DNA of 49,840 bases from UBA6136 sp039795615 (GTDB lineage: Bacteria; Pseudomonadota; Gammaproteobacteria; Methylococcales; Methylococcaceae), in NCBI GenBank assembly GCA_039795615.1, contig JBDKLO010000052.1:1-49840 (forward strand), given 5' to 3'. Both the position numbers and the translations under genes were made by a program. Numbering within the stretch: position 1 is the stretch's first letter; each line of letters begins with the position of its first letter. The notes under the pieces were generated by a model that searched no databases, was not told where the DNA came from, and saw nothing but the letters and a program-made list of their open reading frames with translations. Of this stretch, positions 17,701-25,194 are shown in pieces.

Positions 17701-18210
17701 AATGCCGGCGGCTTCCTCGATGAGTTCTCGAAGTTCGGCGGGTTTGGCCTCGATCAGGCGTGAAATCGTGCCCTGCTCAATGATGGCATAGCTTCGGGAG
17801 CCTAGGCCGGTCCCGAGAAAGAGATCCGTAATGTCCTTTCTCCGGCAACGGGTGCCGTTGAGAATGTAGGTGGATTGTCCATCGCGGGTGACTTGCCGCT
17901 TGATGGAGATCTCGGGGAACTTTGAATATTCGCCGGGTGCCTTACCTTCGGCATTGTCGAAGACCAGTTCGACGGAGGCGAGCCCCACGGGCTTCCGGCT
18001 GCTTGAACCATTGAAGATGACATCGGCCATGCTCTCGCCACGCAGATGCTTGGCGGAACTTTCACCCATGACCCAACGCACGGCATCGATGATGTTCGAT
18101 TTTCCGCAGCCGTTGGGTCCGACTATCCCGATCAGGTTTCCCGGTGTGGGGATGGTGGTGGGATCGACGAAGGACTTGAAGCCCGCAAGCTTGATTCGGT
18201 CAAGGCGCAC
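14707..18210 (-). CDS. smc: Chromosome partition protein Smc
   Basis: Smc is a long coiled-coil ATPase that loads on DNA with ScpA/ScpB and compacts and separates chromosomes. The protein has 1167 residues, normal for the family. Walker A is GPNGCGKSN at residues 31-39. Two long coiled coils flank a hinge at roughly residues 500-640, where the heptad pattern breaks around LAELMDVVPEWENAIESLLG. The C-terminal head has the ABC signature LSGGEKAL at about 1069-1076 and Walker B CLLDEVDAP at about 1094-1102. It is the first gene of the smc-zipA-ligA unit and diverges from queF. The organism therefore uses Smc rather than, or alongside, MukB. Confidence 0.97.
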   Translation of the reverse strand: MRLDRIKLAGFKSFVDPTTIPTPGNLIGIVGPNGCGKSNIIDAVRWVMGESSAKHLRGESMADVIFNGSSSRKPVGLASVELVFDNAEGKAPGEYSKFPEISIKRQVTRDGQSTYILNGTRCRRKDITDLFLGTGLGSRSYAIIEQGTISRLIEAKPAELRELIEEAAGISKYKERRHETELRMGHTQENLDRLLDLREEVGKQLESLKRQAKKAERFTALKDQEHLLKEQLLGLRWKKHQDEFHHLESQLQTFDSAFRQHAETDYTQTEILQDRRDQQEILQRELNETQAQFYELGADISRISQTLRHARETQANLNQEELRLLEEQHQASMDLAADQETLDQIREEQTEIERGLEVAIQAEAECHEQRSKADANLRESRIASEELNREISRFRGQLEIQTARIRQSEQQIRQSEVRLEKLHSEKSEIEKERNASGLEELELLVQELEAERLMIHEQQAQLQITVEALRQEIKDSRTRLNQLMAERHTLEGKISSIETLQHHAMGKDRVDLKAWLERHELNTAPRLAELMDVVPEWENAIESLLGPHLQAICLEDLAQVAEIIKEIPEESIAFLETGTHPPSSTGAQTLLDHVNGPVDLEDLLGRIRWASSLDEAFDLRQTLKSHEAVISPDGTLIGRNWLIHQKMDDGQAGLIRRERELKNLKNELIALSEEIEKWDFLLEERENALKQAESERERLQAEDRRIGAEHARSRSELSALKARHEQALKRMNQILSEIGEIEIQTQEIREDMEESMLLKSEAEERLAELDRNMTLLSGNRESMETGLNQAEQALQASRERAQNLRSRAEQLKSNEQITTRHLERLQTQLEQSQQRLDALKTRVTESAQIPEGSEDELETLTEKKATVEETLTRQRQRASALESEIRSASEAKLENERQLQKVKDQLERIKLDLSANEVRRQTVEEQFEEIGSDPERAIDNLPAEASEKTWQNQLQEIAAEIARLGAVNLTAMEEYLVQEERMKFLDEQNADLGQSLETLREAIEKIDRECRTRFKETFDLINSGLQRMFPKLFGGGQASLELTERDLLETGVTVMARPPGKRNSSIHLLSGGEKALTAAALVFAIFELNPAPFCLLDEVDAPLDDANVGRFSQLVKEMSERVQFLFISHNKVTMEIAQHLAGVTMKEPGVSRIVAVDIDAAVEMTAA

Positions 18211-18250
18211 GTCGGAAGGCCAGAATTGGAGTGGAGAGGCTTTAAACTGG

Positions 18251-18279
18251 TTGGCACAGGGCCGTACCGGTATTATAGC
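18251..18279 (+). promoter_or_regulatory. Candidate sigma-70 promoter of queF
   Basis: TTGGCA (18251-18256) and TATAGC (18274-18279) are separated by 17 bases. This is one mismatch from the -35 consensus, two mismatches from the -10 consensus, and ideal spacing. Transcription would start near 18286 and leave a leader of about 75 bases before queF. It is the only good promoter match in the smc/queF gap. Confidence 0.55.
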
Positions 18280-18324
18280 CGACTGCCGTTGGCCCCGGGC
18301 CTTGTCACTGAGTTCGTCTTGGCC

Positions 18325-18349
18325 GAGGGATCCCTCTTTTTTGTTTTTT
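18325..18349 (+). terminator. Terminator-like element in the queF leader
   Basis: The palindrome GAGGGATCCCTC (18325-18336) can form a short hairpin (GAGG/CCTC around a GATC loop). It runs directly into a T-rich tract (18337-18349, broken by one G). It ends only 11 bases before the queF start codon, inside the likely transcript, so it looks like an attenuator rather than the end of another gene. The stem is short, so it may be weak. Confidence 0.5.
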
Positions 18350-18360
18350 GCAGGTATTTA

Positions 18361-18750
18361 ATGACTACAAAGCCAAGCAAGGCGCTTGAAACTTTCGTTA
18401 ACCCGAAGCCTGAGCGCGATTACACGATCCGAATCGACATGCCGGAGTTCACTTGCCTCTGTCCTAAGACGGGGCAGCCGGATTTTGCCACCCTCCATCT
18501 TGAATACGTTGCGGATCAAGCCTGTGTTGAGCTTAAAGCCCTAAAACTCTACGTCTGGTCTTTCCGTGATGAAGGGGCCTTCCATGAGGCAGTCACCAAT
18601 CGGATTCTCGATGATCTGGTGGCGGCAACCTCACCGAGGTTCATGCGTCTGACGGCGCGATTTAATGTCCGGGGTGGCGTCTACACCAATGTGGTCGCTG
18701 AATATCAAAAGCCGGGCTGGACTCCGGCACCTGTCGTGCACCTGAGCTGA
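18361..18750 (+). CDS. queF: NADPH-dependent 7-cyano-7-deazaguanine reductase (preQ0 reductase)
   Basis: QueF reduces the nitrile of preQ0 to the amine of preQ1 during queuosine synthesis, for tRNA wobble modification. The protein has 129 residues and is the short, single-domain (YkvM-type) form rather than the long E. coli form. FTCLCPKTGQPDF carries the catalytic cysteine, and VELKALKLYVWSFRDEGAFHE carries the QueF motif that binds NADPH. I chose the ATG at 18361 because the family N-terminus begins just after it; the frame stays open upstream into the region opposite smc. A weak AGG is six bases upstream. A terminator-like element sits in its leader, and yjdM follows after seven bases. Confidence 0.95.
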   Translation: MTTKPSKALETFVNPKPERDYTIRIDMPEFTCLCPKTGQPDFATLHLEYVADQACVELKALKLYVWSFRDEGAFHEAVTNRILDDLVAATSPRFMRLTARFNVRGGVYTNVVAEYQKPGWTPAPVVHLS

Positions 18751-18757
18751 GGTTTCA

Positions 18758-19096
18758 ATGAGTACACCTGAATGTCCTGCATGCGGCATGGCGAATGCCT
18801 ACAGTGATGGCCAACAGTGGGTTTGCCCGGATTGCTTTCATGAATGGAGCGAGGGCGATACGGCGGCAGATGCCGGCGCATCCGACGGTCTGGTCCGAGA
18901 CTCTAATGGGACGCCTCTGGAAGACGGCGACTCGGTCCTTTTGATTAAAGACCTTAAGGTGAAGGGAAGTTCGACTACGCTGAAAAAAGGGACAAAAGCC
19001 AAAAACATTCGGCTAAGGGATGGCGACCACGAGGTCGACTGCAAAATCGATAATGTCAGCTATATGCTCAAGGCCTGCTTTTTGAAAAAGGCCTGA
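18758..19096 (+). CDS. yjdM: YjdM (PhnA) family zinc-ribbon protein
   Basis: The protein has 112 residues and matches E. coli YjdM (formerly PhnA) along its length. The N-terminus has a zinc ribbon made of two cysteine pairs, CPAC (about 6-9) and CPDC (about 23-26). The C-terminal domain contains DGDSVLLIKDLKVKGSS, KKGTKAKNIRL and HEVDCKID, all typical of the family. The family was once linked to alkylphosphonate use, but that link was not upheld and its function is unknown. It lies seven bases after queF and is probably on the same transcript; a functional link to queuosine is not established. A strong hairpin follows. Confidence 0.93.
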   Translation: MSTPECPACGMANAYSDGQQWVCPDCFHEWSEGDTAADAGASDGLVRDSNGTPLEDGDSVLLIKDLKVKGSSTTLKKGTKAKNIRLRDGDHEVDCKIDNVSYMLKACFLKKA

Positions 19097-19102
19097 ATGG
19101 AG

Positions 19103-19133
19103 GACGTCCACGGCCACCTGAGCCGTGGACGTC
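19103..19133. terminator. Perfect 12-base-pair hairpin between yjdM and thrC
   Basis: GACGTCCACGGC (19103-19114) and GCCGTGGACGTC (19122-19133) form a perfect stem with a seven-base loop. It sits between two convergent genes, so a role in ending both transcripts is likely. There is no T run on either side, so it may need Rho or act mainly as a barrier to RNA decay. Confidence 0.6.
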
Positions 19134-19143
19134 AAGCCTGACG

Positions 19144-20286
19144 TTAGAGTGTCTCGAGGATGGCGCCTTTGACAGCGTCGAGTGTGGCCGGGACCTTGCT
19201 CGGTTGAATATCACATTGGCCGATGGCCGTATCGGGATCCTTAAGACCGTTACCGGTCAGAGTGCAGACAACCGTCTTCCCTTCCGGGATCTTGCCTGAG
19301 CGAAGATCACGAAGAACGCCGGCGACCGAGGTGGCAGAAGCCGGTTCACAAAAAATGCCTTCTTTTTCAGAAAGCAGCTTCTGGGTCTCCAAAATCTCAG
19401 CATCGGTCAATTCATCAAACCAGCCACCGGATTCTTTTTGCGCTGCCCAAGCCTGATGCCAGGACTGCGGATGGCCGATACGGATGGCCGTTGCGATCGT
19501 TTCGGGTTCGTCGACCATTTCGCCGCGAAGGAAGGGAGCGGCGCCCGCCGCCTGATAACCCACCATCACTGGTCGGTTGTCAGTCATTTTTCCAAGTCGA
19601 GTATAGCTGCAATTGCCTTGGCAGAAAGCGCAAGCCTGAGTCGGGCATTCGCCGCCGGAGCAGGTGGCTTCGGTGTACCCAATCCAGTGGGCCGTGATAT
19701 TTCCGGCATTCCCTACAGGCAGGCAGTGGTAATCCGGTGCGCGACCCAGGGCCTCGATGATTTCAAATGAAGCGGTCTTCTGTCCCTGAAGTCGGAATGG
19801 GTTAATCGAATTAACGATCGTAACCGGCGCGTGATCGGCTATTTCCTTGACCAGGCGCATGCCATCGTCAAAGTTACCCTGAATCTGTAAAACCTTGGCC
19901 CCATGGATCATGGCCTGAGCGAGCTTGCCGAGCGCAATTTTTCCGTCTGGAATGAGAACGTAGCAATGAATCCCCGCGCGTGCGGCATAGGCTGCAGCTG
20001 CGGCCGATGTGTTACCGGTGGATGCACAGACAATGGCTTTGCTACCCGCCTCGACGGCTTTGGTGACAGCCATGGTCATCCCACGGTCTTTGAAAGATCC
20101 GGTGGGGTTCAGTCCTTCGAACTTCACGTAAAGATCGACATTTTTGCCGATCAATTGCGGAATGTTAATGAGTTGGATCAGGGGCGTATTGCCCTCTGAC
20201 AGGCTGATGGCCCGAGTTTCCGGGGCGACAGGCAGTCGATCGCGGTATCTGTCGATCAGTCCGGTGTAGCGGTTTGCTTGAGTCAT
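19144..20286 (-). CDS. thrC: Threonine synthase with a cysteine-rich insert
   Basis: ThrC converts O-phosphohomoserine to threonine with pyridoxal phosphate. The protein has 380 residues and belongs to the short form of the family (about 350 residues, Bacillus-like) rather than the longer E. coli/Pseudomonas form. The cofactor lysine is K66 in NPTGSFKDRGM. STGNTSAAAAAYAARAG forms the phosphate-binding region and PVGNAGNITAHWIGY follows. Directly after that comes an unusual stretch with C209, C214, C219, C222 and C226 before the family sequence resumes at VGYQAAGAAPF. The spacing suggests a metal or disulfide site, but this is inference. It ends the alaC-hom-thrC unit and is 33 bases downstream of hom. 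Confidence 0.95.
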   Translation of the reverse strand: MTQANRYTGLIDRYRDRLPVAPETRAISLSEGNTPLIQLINIPQLIGKNVDLYVKFEGLNPTGSFKDRGMTMAVTKAVEAGSKAIVCASTGNTSAAAAAYAARAGIHCYVLIPDGKIALGKLAQAMIHGAKVLQIQGNFDDGMRLVKEIADHAPVTIVNSINPFRLQGQKTASFEIIEALGRAPDYHCLPVGNAGNITAHWIGYTEATCSGGECPTQACAFCQGNCSYTRLGKMTDNRPVMVGYQAAGAAPFLRGEMVDEPETIATAIRIGHPQSWHQAWAAQKESGGWFDELTDAEILETQKLLSEKEGIFCEPASATSVAGVLRDLRSGKIPEGKTVVCTLTGNGLKDPDTAIGQCDIQPSKVPATLDAVKGAILETL

Positions 20287-20319
20287 GGCGGTAGCGATTT
20301 CGGTAAGGGGGCGGGGCAG

Positions 20320-21630
20320 TTAGCCGAGGGATTCGACGCGAATGCGTTTGATGCGCCCACCGATGGTCGGAAGGGCTTCGATTTGTGCGATCGCCTGGTC
20401 GAGCTCCTTTTCGAGGACTCGGTGGGTCAGCATGATCACTGGAAGGAAGTTTTCGCCCTCCGGTGGCTCTTTCTGAAGAATCGCCTCGATGCTGATTGCA
20501 TGATCGGCCAGAATCCGGGTGACATCCGCGAGTACCCCTGGCTGATCGCTGGCGCTGAGGCGGAGGTAGTAGGCGCTCTCGATTTCAGAAATAGGAAGAA
20601 TGGGGAGTTCGGCAATGGCGCCGGGCTGGAAGGCGAGGTGAGGCACGCGGTTTTCCGGGTCGGACGTCAATGTCCGCACCACATCCACCAGATCGGCAAC
20701 GACCGCCGATGCGGTGGGTTCGGCGCCTGCTCCAGCGCCGTAGTAAAGGGTGGATCCTACGGCATCTGCCTTGACCAGAACCGCATTCATGACCCCGTCA
20801 ACATTAGCGATCAATCGACGGTAAGGGATAAGGGTTGGATGAACGCGCAGTTCAATGCCGCGGGATGCTCTTCGAGCAATCCCGAGAAGTTTGATCCTGT
20901 AGCCAAGGGCCTCGGCATAATTGACATCCATGGCGGTAATGCCGGTGATGCCCTCGATGGCGACTTTGTCTGCCTGAAGCGGAATTCCGAATGCAATCGA
21001 AGCCAGAATCGTGAGTTTGTGCGCCGCGTCGATGCCTTCGATATCGAAGGTGGGATCTGCCTCAGCATAGCCGAGAGCCTGTGCGTCACCGAGCACATCC
21101 GAGAAGCTTCGACCCTTGTCGCGCATCTCGGTCAGGATGAAATTGCAGGTGCCGTTGATGATCCCTGCCAGCCATTCGACGGTATTGCCGGCCAGACCTT
21201 CCCGAATGGCTTTGATGACCGGAATCCCCCCTGCGACAGCCGCCTCGAAGGCAACCATGAGCCCTTTCTCACGGGCCTTGGCAAATATCTCGTTTCCGTG
21301 CAGTGCGATCAAAGCCTTGTTGGCCGTCACGACATGCTTGCCGTTTTCTAATGCCTGAAGCACCAGTTCACGGGCAGGATTGATGCCGCCAATGAGTTCG
21401 ACCACGATATCGATTTCGGGATCATTGACGATCGTGAAGGGATCCGTTGTGAGTTGAATGCCCTGGATGTCGCAGATTCGGGCACGGTTGAGGTCTCTTG
21501 CGGATGCGGAACGGATCTTGATGGCTCTGCCGGCGCGACGGGTGATCTCACTGGCATTTCGTTGCAGCACGCTGACCGTGCCGCCGCCCACTGTGCCAAG
21601 ACCGAGCAAGCCGATTGATACGGGTTTCAA
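20320..21630 (-). CDS. hom: Homoserine dehydrogenase
   Basis: This enzyme reduces aspartate semialdehyde to homoserine, the branch-point precursor of threonine and methionine. The protein has 436 residues and is the stand-alone form, not fused to aspartokinase. The N-terminal nucleotide-binding motif is GLLGLGTVGGGTV at about residues 8-20. The catalytic domain contains AEADPTFDIEGIDAAHKL. The C-terminal ACT domain (from about 355, YYLRLSASDQPGVLADVTRIL) normally mediates feedback control by threonine. The start is the TTG at 21630, six bases after an AGAGGA ribosome binding site. It lies between alaC and thrC in one transcript. Confidence 0.96.
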   Translation of the reverse strand: MKPVSIGLLGLGTVGGGTVSVLQRNASEITRRAGRAIKIRSASARDLNRARICDIQGIQLTTDPFTIVNDPEIDIVVELIGGINPARELVLQALENGKHVVTANKALIALHGNEIFAKAREKGLMVAFEAAVAGGIPVIKAIREGLAGNTVEWLAGIINGTCNFILTEMRDKGRSFSDVLGDAQALGYAEADPTFDIEGIDAAHKLTILASIAFGIPLQADKVAIEGITGITAMDVNYAEALGYRIKLLGIARRASRGIELRVHPTLIPYRRLIANVDGVMNAVLVKADAVGSTLYYGAGAGAEPTASAVVADLVDVVRTLTSDPENRVPHLAFQPGAIAELPILPISEIESAYYLRLSASDQPGVLADVTRILADHAISIEAILQKEPPEGENFLPVIMLTHRVLEKELDQAIAQIEALPTIGGRIKRIRVESLG

Positions 21631-21668
21631 GGCGATTCCTCTGGGTGTTCCTTTACGGGGTTGCGGCC

Positions 21669-22919
21669 TCAGGCCAATCCGTCCTTGCGCATCATGTTCT
21701 TGATGCCTCTGACGGCCTGTCGGGTTCTGTGTTCGTTTTCAATCAGACTGAAGCGAACATGATCGTCACCAAATTCACCGAAACCGATGCCTGGGGAGAC
21801 GGCGACCTGTGCATCCAGCAGGACTTTTTTGGCAAATTCGAGCGACCCAAGATGTCGGTAGGGTTCGGGAATCGGTGCCCACATGAACATGGTCGCCTTA
21901 GGCTTTTCGATTTCCCACCCGATGCTGGCCAGACTGGACCAAAGGACGTCCCGGCGCCCTTTGTAAATGTTACAGATTTCCTGTACGCAGTCTTGGGGGC
22001 CTTCGAGTGCCGTGATGGCAGCGACCTGAATGGGAGCGAACGTTCCATAGTCGAGGTACGATTTGATTCGACCCAAGGCGGCGACCAGTTCACGATTTCC
22101 GCACATGAAGCCAACACGCCATCCCGGCATATTGTAGCTTTTGGACAAGGTGAAGAATTCCACGGCGACGTCTGTAGCGCCCGGGACCTGGAGGATCGAA
22201 GGGGCGACATAGCCATCGAAAACGATATCGGCATAAGCGATGTCATGGACGACCCAGATTTTGTATTCCCGGGCCAGAGCCACAACCTTCTCAAAAAACT
22301 CGAGATCGACACACTGGGTGGTCGGGTTCCCTGGAAAATTGAGAACCAGCATTTTCGGCTTTGGCCACGAGGTCTTGATGGCTTTTTCGAGTTCTTCAAA
22401 GAAGTCGACGCCGGGTACCAGTGGAACGTGCCTGACATCAGCGCCCGCCAAAACAAATCCATAAGGGTGGATCGGGTAGGCAGGGTTCGGAACCAGAGCG
22501 GCATCGCCAGGCCCCATGGTCGCCATCGCTAAATGAGCCAGACCTTCCTTGGACCCAATCGTGACGATGGCCTGAGTGTCGGGATCGAGTTCGACACCGA
22601 AACGCCTGAGATACCAGCCGCATATGGCTTTTCTGAGACGAATGATGCCCTTGGAGACCGAGTAACGATGGGATGTGCCTTTTTGAGAAACCTCAATCAG
22701 CTTGTCCACAATGTGCTGGGGAGTCGCCCGATCGGGGTTGCCCATACCGAAATCAATGATGTCGACACCATCAGCCCTTTGCTTGGCTTTGAGTTCATTG
22801 ACGATGTTGAAGACGTACGGGGGCAGTCTTTTGATGCGTTGGAATTCTTCCATCCTTGACTCTGGCGCTAGCTGGCTGGGATCGCTGGTTGTATTTCTGG
22901 GCCGACCCTGAAAGCGCAT
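21669..22919 (-). CDS. alaC: Glutamate-pyruvate (alanine) aminotransferase
   Basis: AlaC transfers an amino group between glutamate and pyruvate to make alanine, using pyridoxal phosphate. The protein matches E. coli AlaC (YfdZ) along its length: RLPPYVFNIVNELKAKQR, DFGMGNPDRATPQHIVDKL, VLNFPGNPTTQCVDLEFFEK, and the cofactor lysine in FFTLSKSYNMPGWRVGF. The frame opens at an ATG at 22919 (416 residues); an ATG at 22853 (394 residues) gives an N-terminus closer to E. coli. A TATAAT box lies 36 bases upstream of the longer start. It is the first gene of the alaC-hom-thrC unit and diverges from thiD. Confidence 0.93.
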   Translation of the reverse strand: MRFQGRPRNTTSDPSQLAPESRMEEFQRIKRLPPYVFNIVNELKAKQRADGVDIIDFGMGNPDRATPQHIVDKLIEVSQKGTSHRYSVSKGIIRLRKAICGWYLRRFGVELDPDTQAIVTIGSKEGLAHLAMATMGPGDAALVPNPAYPIHPYGFVLAGADVRHVPLVPGVDFFEELEKAIKTSWPKPKMLVLNFPGNPTTQCVDLEFFEKVVALAREYKIWVVHDIAYADIVFDGYVAPSILQVPGATDVAVEFFTLSKSYNMPGWRVGFMCGNRELVAALGRIKSYLDYGTFAPIQVAAITALEGPQDCVQEICNIYKGRRDVLWSSLASIGWEIEKPKATMFMWAPIPEPYRHLGSLEFAKKVLLDAQVAVSPGIGFGEFGDDHVRFSLIENEHRTRQAVRGIKNMMRKDGLA

Positions 22920-22954
22920 CCCCTGGCGGATGAGAAGACGGGGCCCGACCCCTG

Positions 22955-22960
22955 ATTATA
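22955..22960 (-). promoter_or_regulatory. Candidate -10 box for alaC-hom-thrC
   Basis: On the minus strand this reads TATAAT, a perfect -10 hexamer, 36 bases before the longer alaC start. The -35 position at 17-base spacing reads TCGAAC, a poor match, so the promoter may need an activator. The match is short, so confidence is moderate to low. Confidence 0.4.
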
Positions 22961-23047
22961 CAAGATCAGCCCCCAGGGTTCGAAAGATCGGCTGATTTGC
23001 CCGCCTATTGATTGTGGGGGTGGCTTCGCCTATGGGACACTTCGCTC

Positions 23048-23881
23048 ATGCAAGCCAGTACCCTAGCCTTACACTCATCGCCTCCGGTCGTTCTGTGCCT
23101 TTCGGGGCATGATCCCACGGGAGGGGCCGGAATTCAGGCTGATATTGAGGCCGTCAGGGCAATCGGAGCCCATCCGGCGACCTTGATCACCGCCTTGACG
23201 GCGCAGGACAGTGAAAATGTGATCGGGCTTTATCCCCAAGATCCTGAGGCCTTGATGGCTCAGGGACTCCTGCTGCTTCGAGATCTGAATGTGTCAGTGA
23301 TCAAGATCGGTCTCTTGGGGTCGCAAAGTATCGCACTCAAGGTGGCGGAGCTCATTGATGCGGCCGGTCCAGTCCCCGTGGTGTTGGATCCAGTCTTGGC
23401 GGCGGGCGGGGGGGCTGACCTTGCCGGAGATCGGCTTCTCTCGGTCATCCGACACGAAATTTTGCCCAAGGTGACTTGGGTCACCCCGAATGTCCCCGAA
23501 GCGCGACGCTTGGCTGGGCGAACTTTACTTGAGGAGTGTGCAGAGCGTTTGATGACATGGGGGGTGCGTCATGTCATGGTGACTGGCACCCACGATGAGG
23601 GCGCTTCGGTGATTAATCGGTGGTATGGACCCCAAGGCGTGACCGAGTGGGGTTGGCTGCGACTTCCTCACGAATATCATGGTTCGGGTTGCACGTTGGC
23701 TGCTGCCCTTGCTGCGGCTATCGCCTGTGGCCAAGGAGATGCGGAGGCGGCCTATGCCGCCCAGTCCCTGACCTATGGTGCCCTCAAGGCCGCGTATCCC
23801 TTGGGGCGTGGGCAATGGTTTCCTGCGCGCTACGGCGTTTCAATGGACCTTAGGAAAGGAGATGATCGAGGTGAGTGCTGA
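23048..23881 (+). CDS. thiD: Hydroxymethylpyrimidine/phosphomethylpyrimidine kinase
   Basis: ThiD phosphorylates hydroxymethylpyrimidine twice to make the pyrimidine half of thiamine. The protein has 277 residues from the ATG at 23048. SGHDPTGGAGIQADIEA near the N-terminus is the substrate-site signature of this ribokinase-like family, VVLDPVLAAGGGADL is a central motif, and HGSGCTLAAALAAAIACG contains the anion hole and catalytic region. An in-frame start 36 bases earlier would add only non-family residues. No other thiamine gene adjoins it. It overlaps the start of the NIF3-family gene, so the two are coupled. Confidence 0.94.
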   Translation: MQASTLALHSSPPVVLCLSGHDPTGGAGIQADIEAVRAIGAHPATLITALTAQDSENVIGLYPQDPEALMAQGLLLLRDLNVSVIKIGLLGSQSIALKVAELIDAAGPVPVVLDPVLAAGGGADLAGDRLLSVIRHEILPKVTWVTPNVPEARRLAGRTLLEECAERLMTWGVRHVMVTGTHDEGASVINRWYGPQGVTEWGWLRLPHEYHGSGCTLAAALAAAIACGQGDAEAAYAAQSLTYGALKAAYPLGRGQWFPARYGVSMDLRKGDDRGEC

Positions 23882-24653
23882 ATTCGGAACCATCACAAGA
23901 TCAGCTCTGGAAGCGTTTCTTGCCGAGACGCTGGGGGTTGCGAGCTACCTGGATTATGGCCCTAACGGTCTGCAGGTCGAGGGTCGGGAGTCTATTCGGC
24001 GCGTGGGATTTGCCGTCTCTGCGACCAGAGACTCGATTCTTCGGGCCGCTGATGCGCAGGCTGACGCCCTGATTGTTCATCACGGATTACTGTGGAATTT
24101 TTCAGGGCCACGGCCTTTGGTAGGGGCCTACGCACGTCGTGTATTTCCATTGATTGACAATGGCATCAACCTTTTTGCTTACCACTTGCCGCTTGATGCG
24201 CACCCAATTTTGGGAAATGCGGCGGGTCTTGCTCGAGCGCTGGGATTGACGCAGGTATCGCCTTTTGGTGATTACAAAGGAAAGCCGACGGGTGTTCAGG
24301 GCGTTTTTGAAGACGCTCCCTCGGCCTCTTCCTTGAAGGAAAAAATCGCCCAAGTTCTTGATCATTCGGTTCTTTTTTCCAGTCCTGATGAGACGGCTCA
24401 AGTAAGGACTTTAGGGATCATTACGGGCGGAGCCAATCGCGACTGGTCCCTTGCCCATTCTGCGGGTCTTGATGGGTACCTGACCGGTGAAATGAGTGAG
24501 CATGATTGGCACGAGAGTCAGGAGGCGGGGATTCATATGTACGCAGGAGGGCATCACGCCACCGAGGTCTTTGGCGTTCAGTCCCTAATGACGCTATTGA
24601 GTGAGCGGTTTGGTCTGGACTGCTTTTATATCGACAGTGAAAATCCGGCCTGA
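23871..24653 (+). CDS. ybgI: NIF3/YbgI family dinuclear metal-centre protein
   Basis: The protein has about 260 residues and belongs to the NIF3/YbgI family, which binds two metal ions and forms hexameric rings. Metal-binding features are visible: LIVHHGLLWNF near the first third, AYHLPLDAH in the middle, and GHHATEVFGVQSL near the end. The annotation 'GTP cyclohydrolase I type 2' is sometimes used, but the cellular function is uncertain. I prefer the GTG at 23871 because a strong AAAGGAG lies nine bases upstream. An in-frame ATG at 23862 abuts that site and is less likely. It overlaps the end of thiD. Confidence 0.9.
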   Translation: MSAEFGTITRSALEAFLAETLGVASYLDYGPNGLQVEGRESIRRVGFAVSATRDSILRAADAQADALIVHHGLLWNFSGPRPLVGAYARRVFPLIDNGINLFAYHLPLDAHPILGNAAGLARALGLTQVSPFGDYKGKPTGVQGVFEDAPSASSLKEKIAQVLDHSVLFSSPDETAQVRTLGIITGGANRDWSLAHSAGLDGYLTGEMSEHDWHESQEAGIHMYAGGHHATEVFGVQSLMTLLSERFGLDCFYIDSENPA

Positions 24654-25194
24654 GACAGAGTCGTTTGAACTGGATGTGGGGGCAGGACTCGTCGAAGTCA
24701 TGACCTCGGATTTTCCAGCGTTGGCAGAGTATTCCCGGCTGCTCTGGCGGGCAGCTTATGAGCCCCACCTTTTCTCCTCGGATGTCTCGGAATTGCTGTG
24801 GGCGAGAAGCTACTCAAGGCCGGCGCTTGCGGCCGCCTATGCTCGCGGGGAGAAAACGTTCTGGGTCATGTTGGACGGTAATCGGGCCGGTTTCATGGCC
24901 TATCGACTGGAATCGGCCTGTCGACGGATGCGGCTCTCCAAGATTTATCTCCACCCCGATTACTGGGGTAGGGGGCTTGGGGGCTGGGTACTGGAGTCGG
25001 TAACGAATGCTGCCCTTGATGCGGGGGCGCAATGCATTGATCTTTATGTGTTCCGGCGGAATACCCGTGCGATCCAAGCCTACCTCAGAGCCGGATTCCG
25101 AGTTGTTCGGGAGGAACTCACTGATTTAGGCGGGGGTGTGGTTTATGACGATTTCATCATGGCCAAGGAGATTGAAAGCCAAACCGCCGTTTAG
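24637..25194 (+). CDS. GNAT family N-acetyltransferase
   Basis: This is a GCN5-related acyltransferase of about 185 residues. The fold is recognisable from LSKIYLHPDYWGRGLGGWVL, where the RGLGG segment is the acetyl-CoA pyrophosphate loop, and from RNTRAIQAYLRAGFRVV, the conserved C-terminal region. The acceptor is unknown; small amines, antibiotics or protein N-termini are all possible in the family. The start is uncertain. The GTG at 24637 keeps the first strand of the fold, GTG codons at 24601 and 24679 are alternatives, and an ATG at 24700 would cut into the fold. No site has a clear ribosome binding site. It overlaps the end of the NIF3 gene and meets the next gene head-on with overlapping stops. 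Confidence 0.8.
   Translation: MKIRPETESFELDVGAGLVEVMTSDFPALAEYSRLLWRAAYEPHLFSSDVSELLWARSYSRPALAAAYARGEKTFWVMLDGNRAGFMAYRLESACRRMRLSKIYLHPDYWGRGLGGWVLESVTNAALDAGAQCIDLYVFRRNTRAIQAYLRAGFRVVREELTDLGGGVVYDDFIMAKEIESQTAV

Noticed and set aside
18280..18360. Classic preQ1-I riboswitch before queF
   Set aside because: I could not find the consensus pseudoknot with its A-rich tail. I kept only the weaker claim of a terminator-like leader.
20278..21351. Open frame of about 357 codons opposite hom
   Set aside because: It is fully antisense to a secure homoserine dehydrogenase gene and has no recognisable domain.
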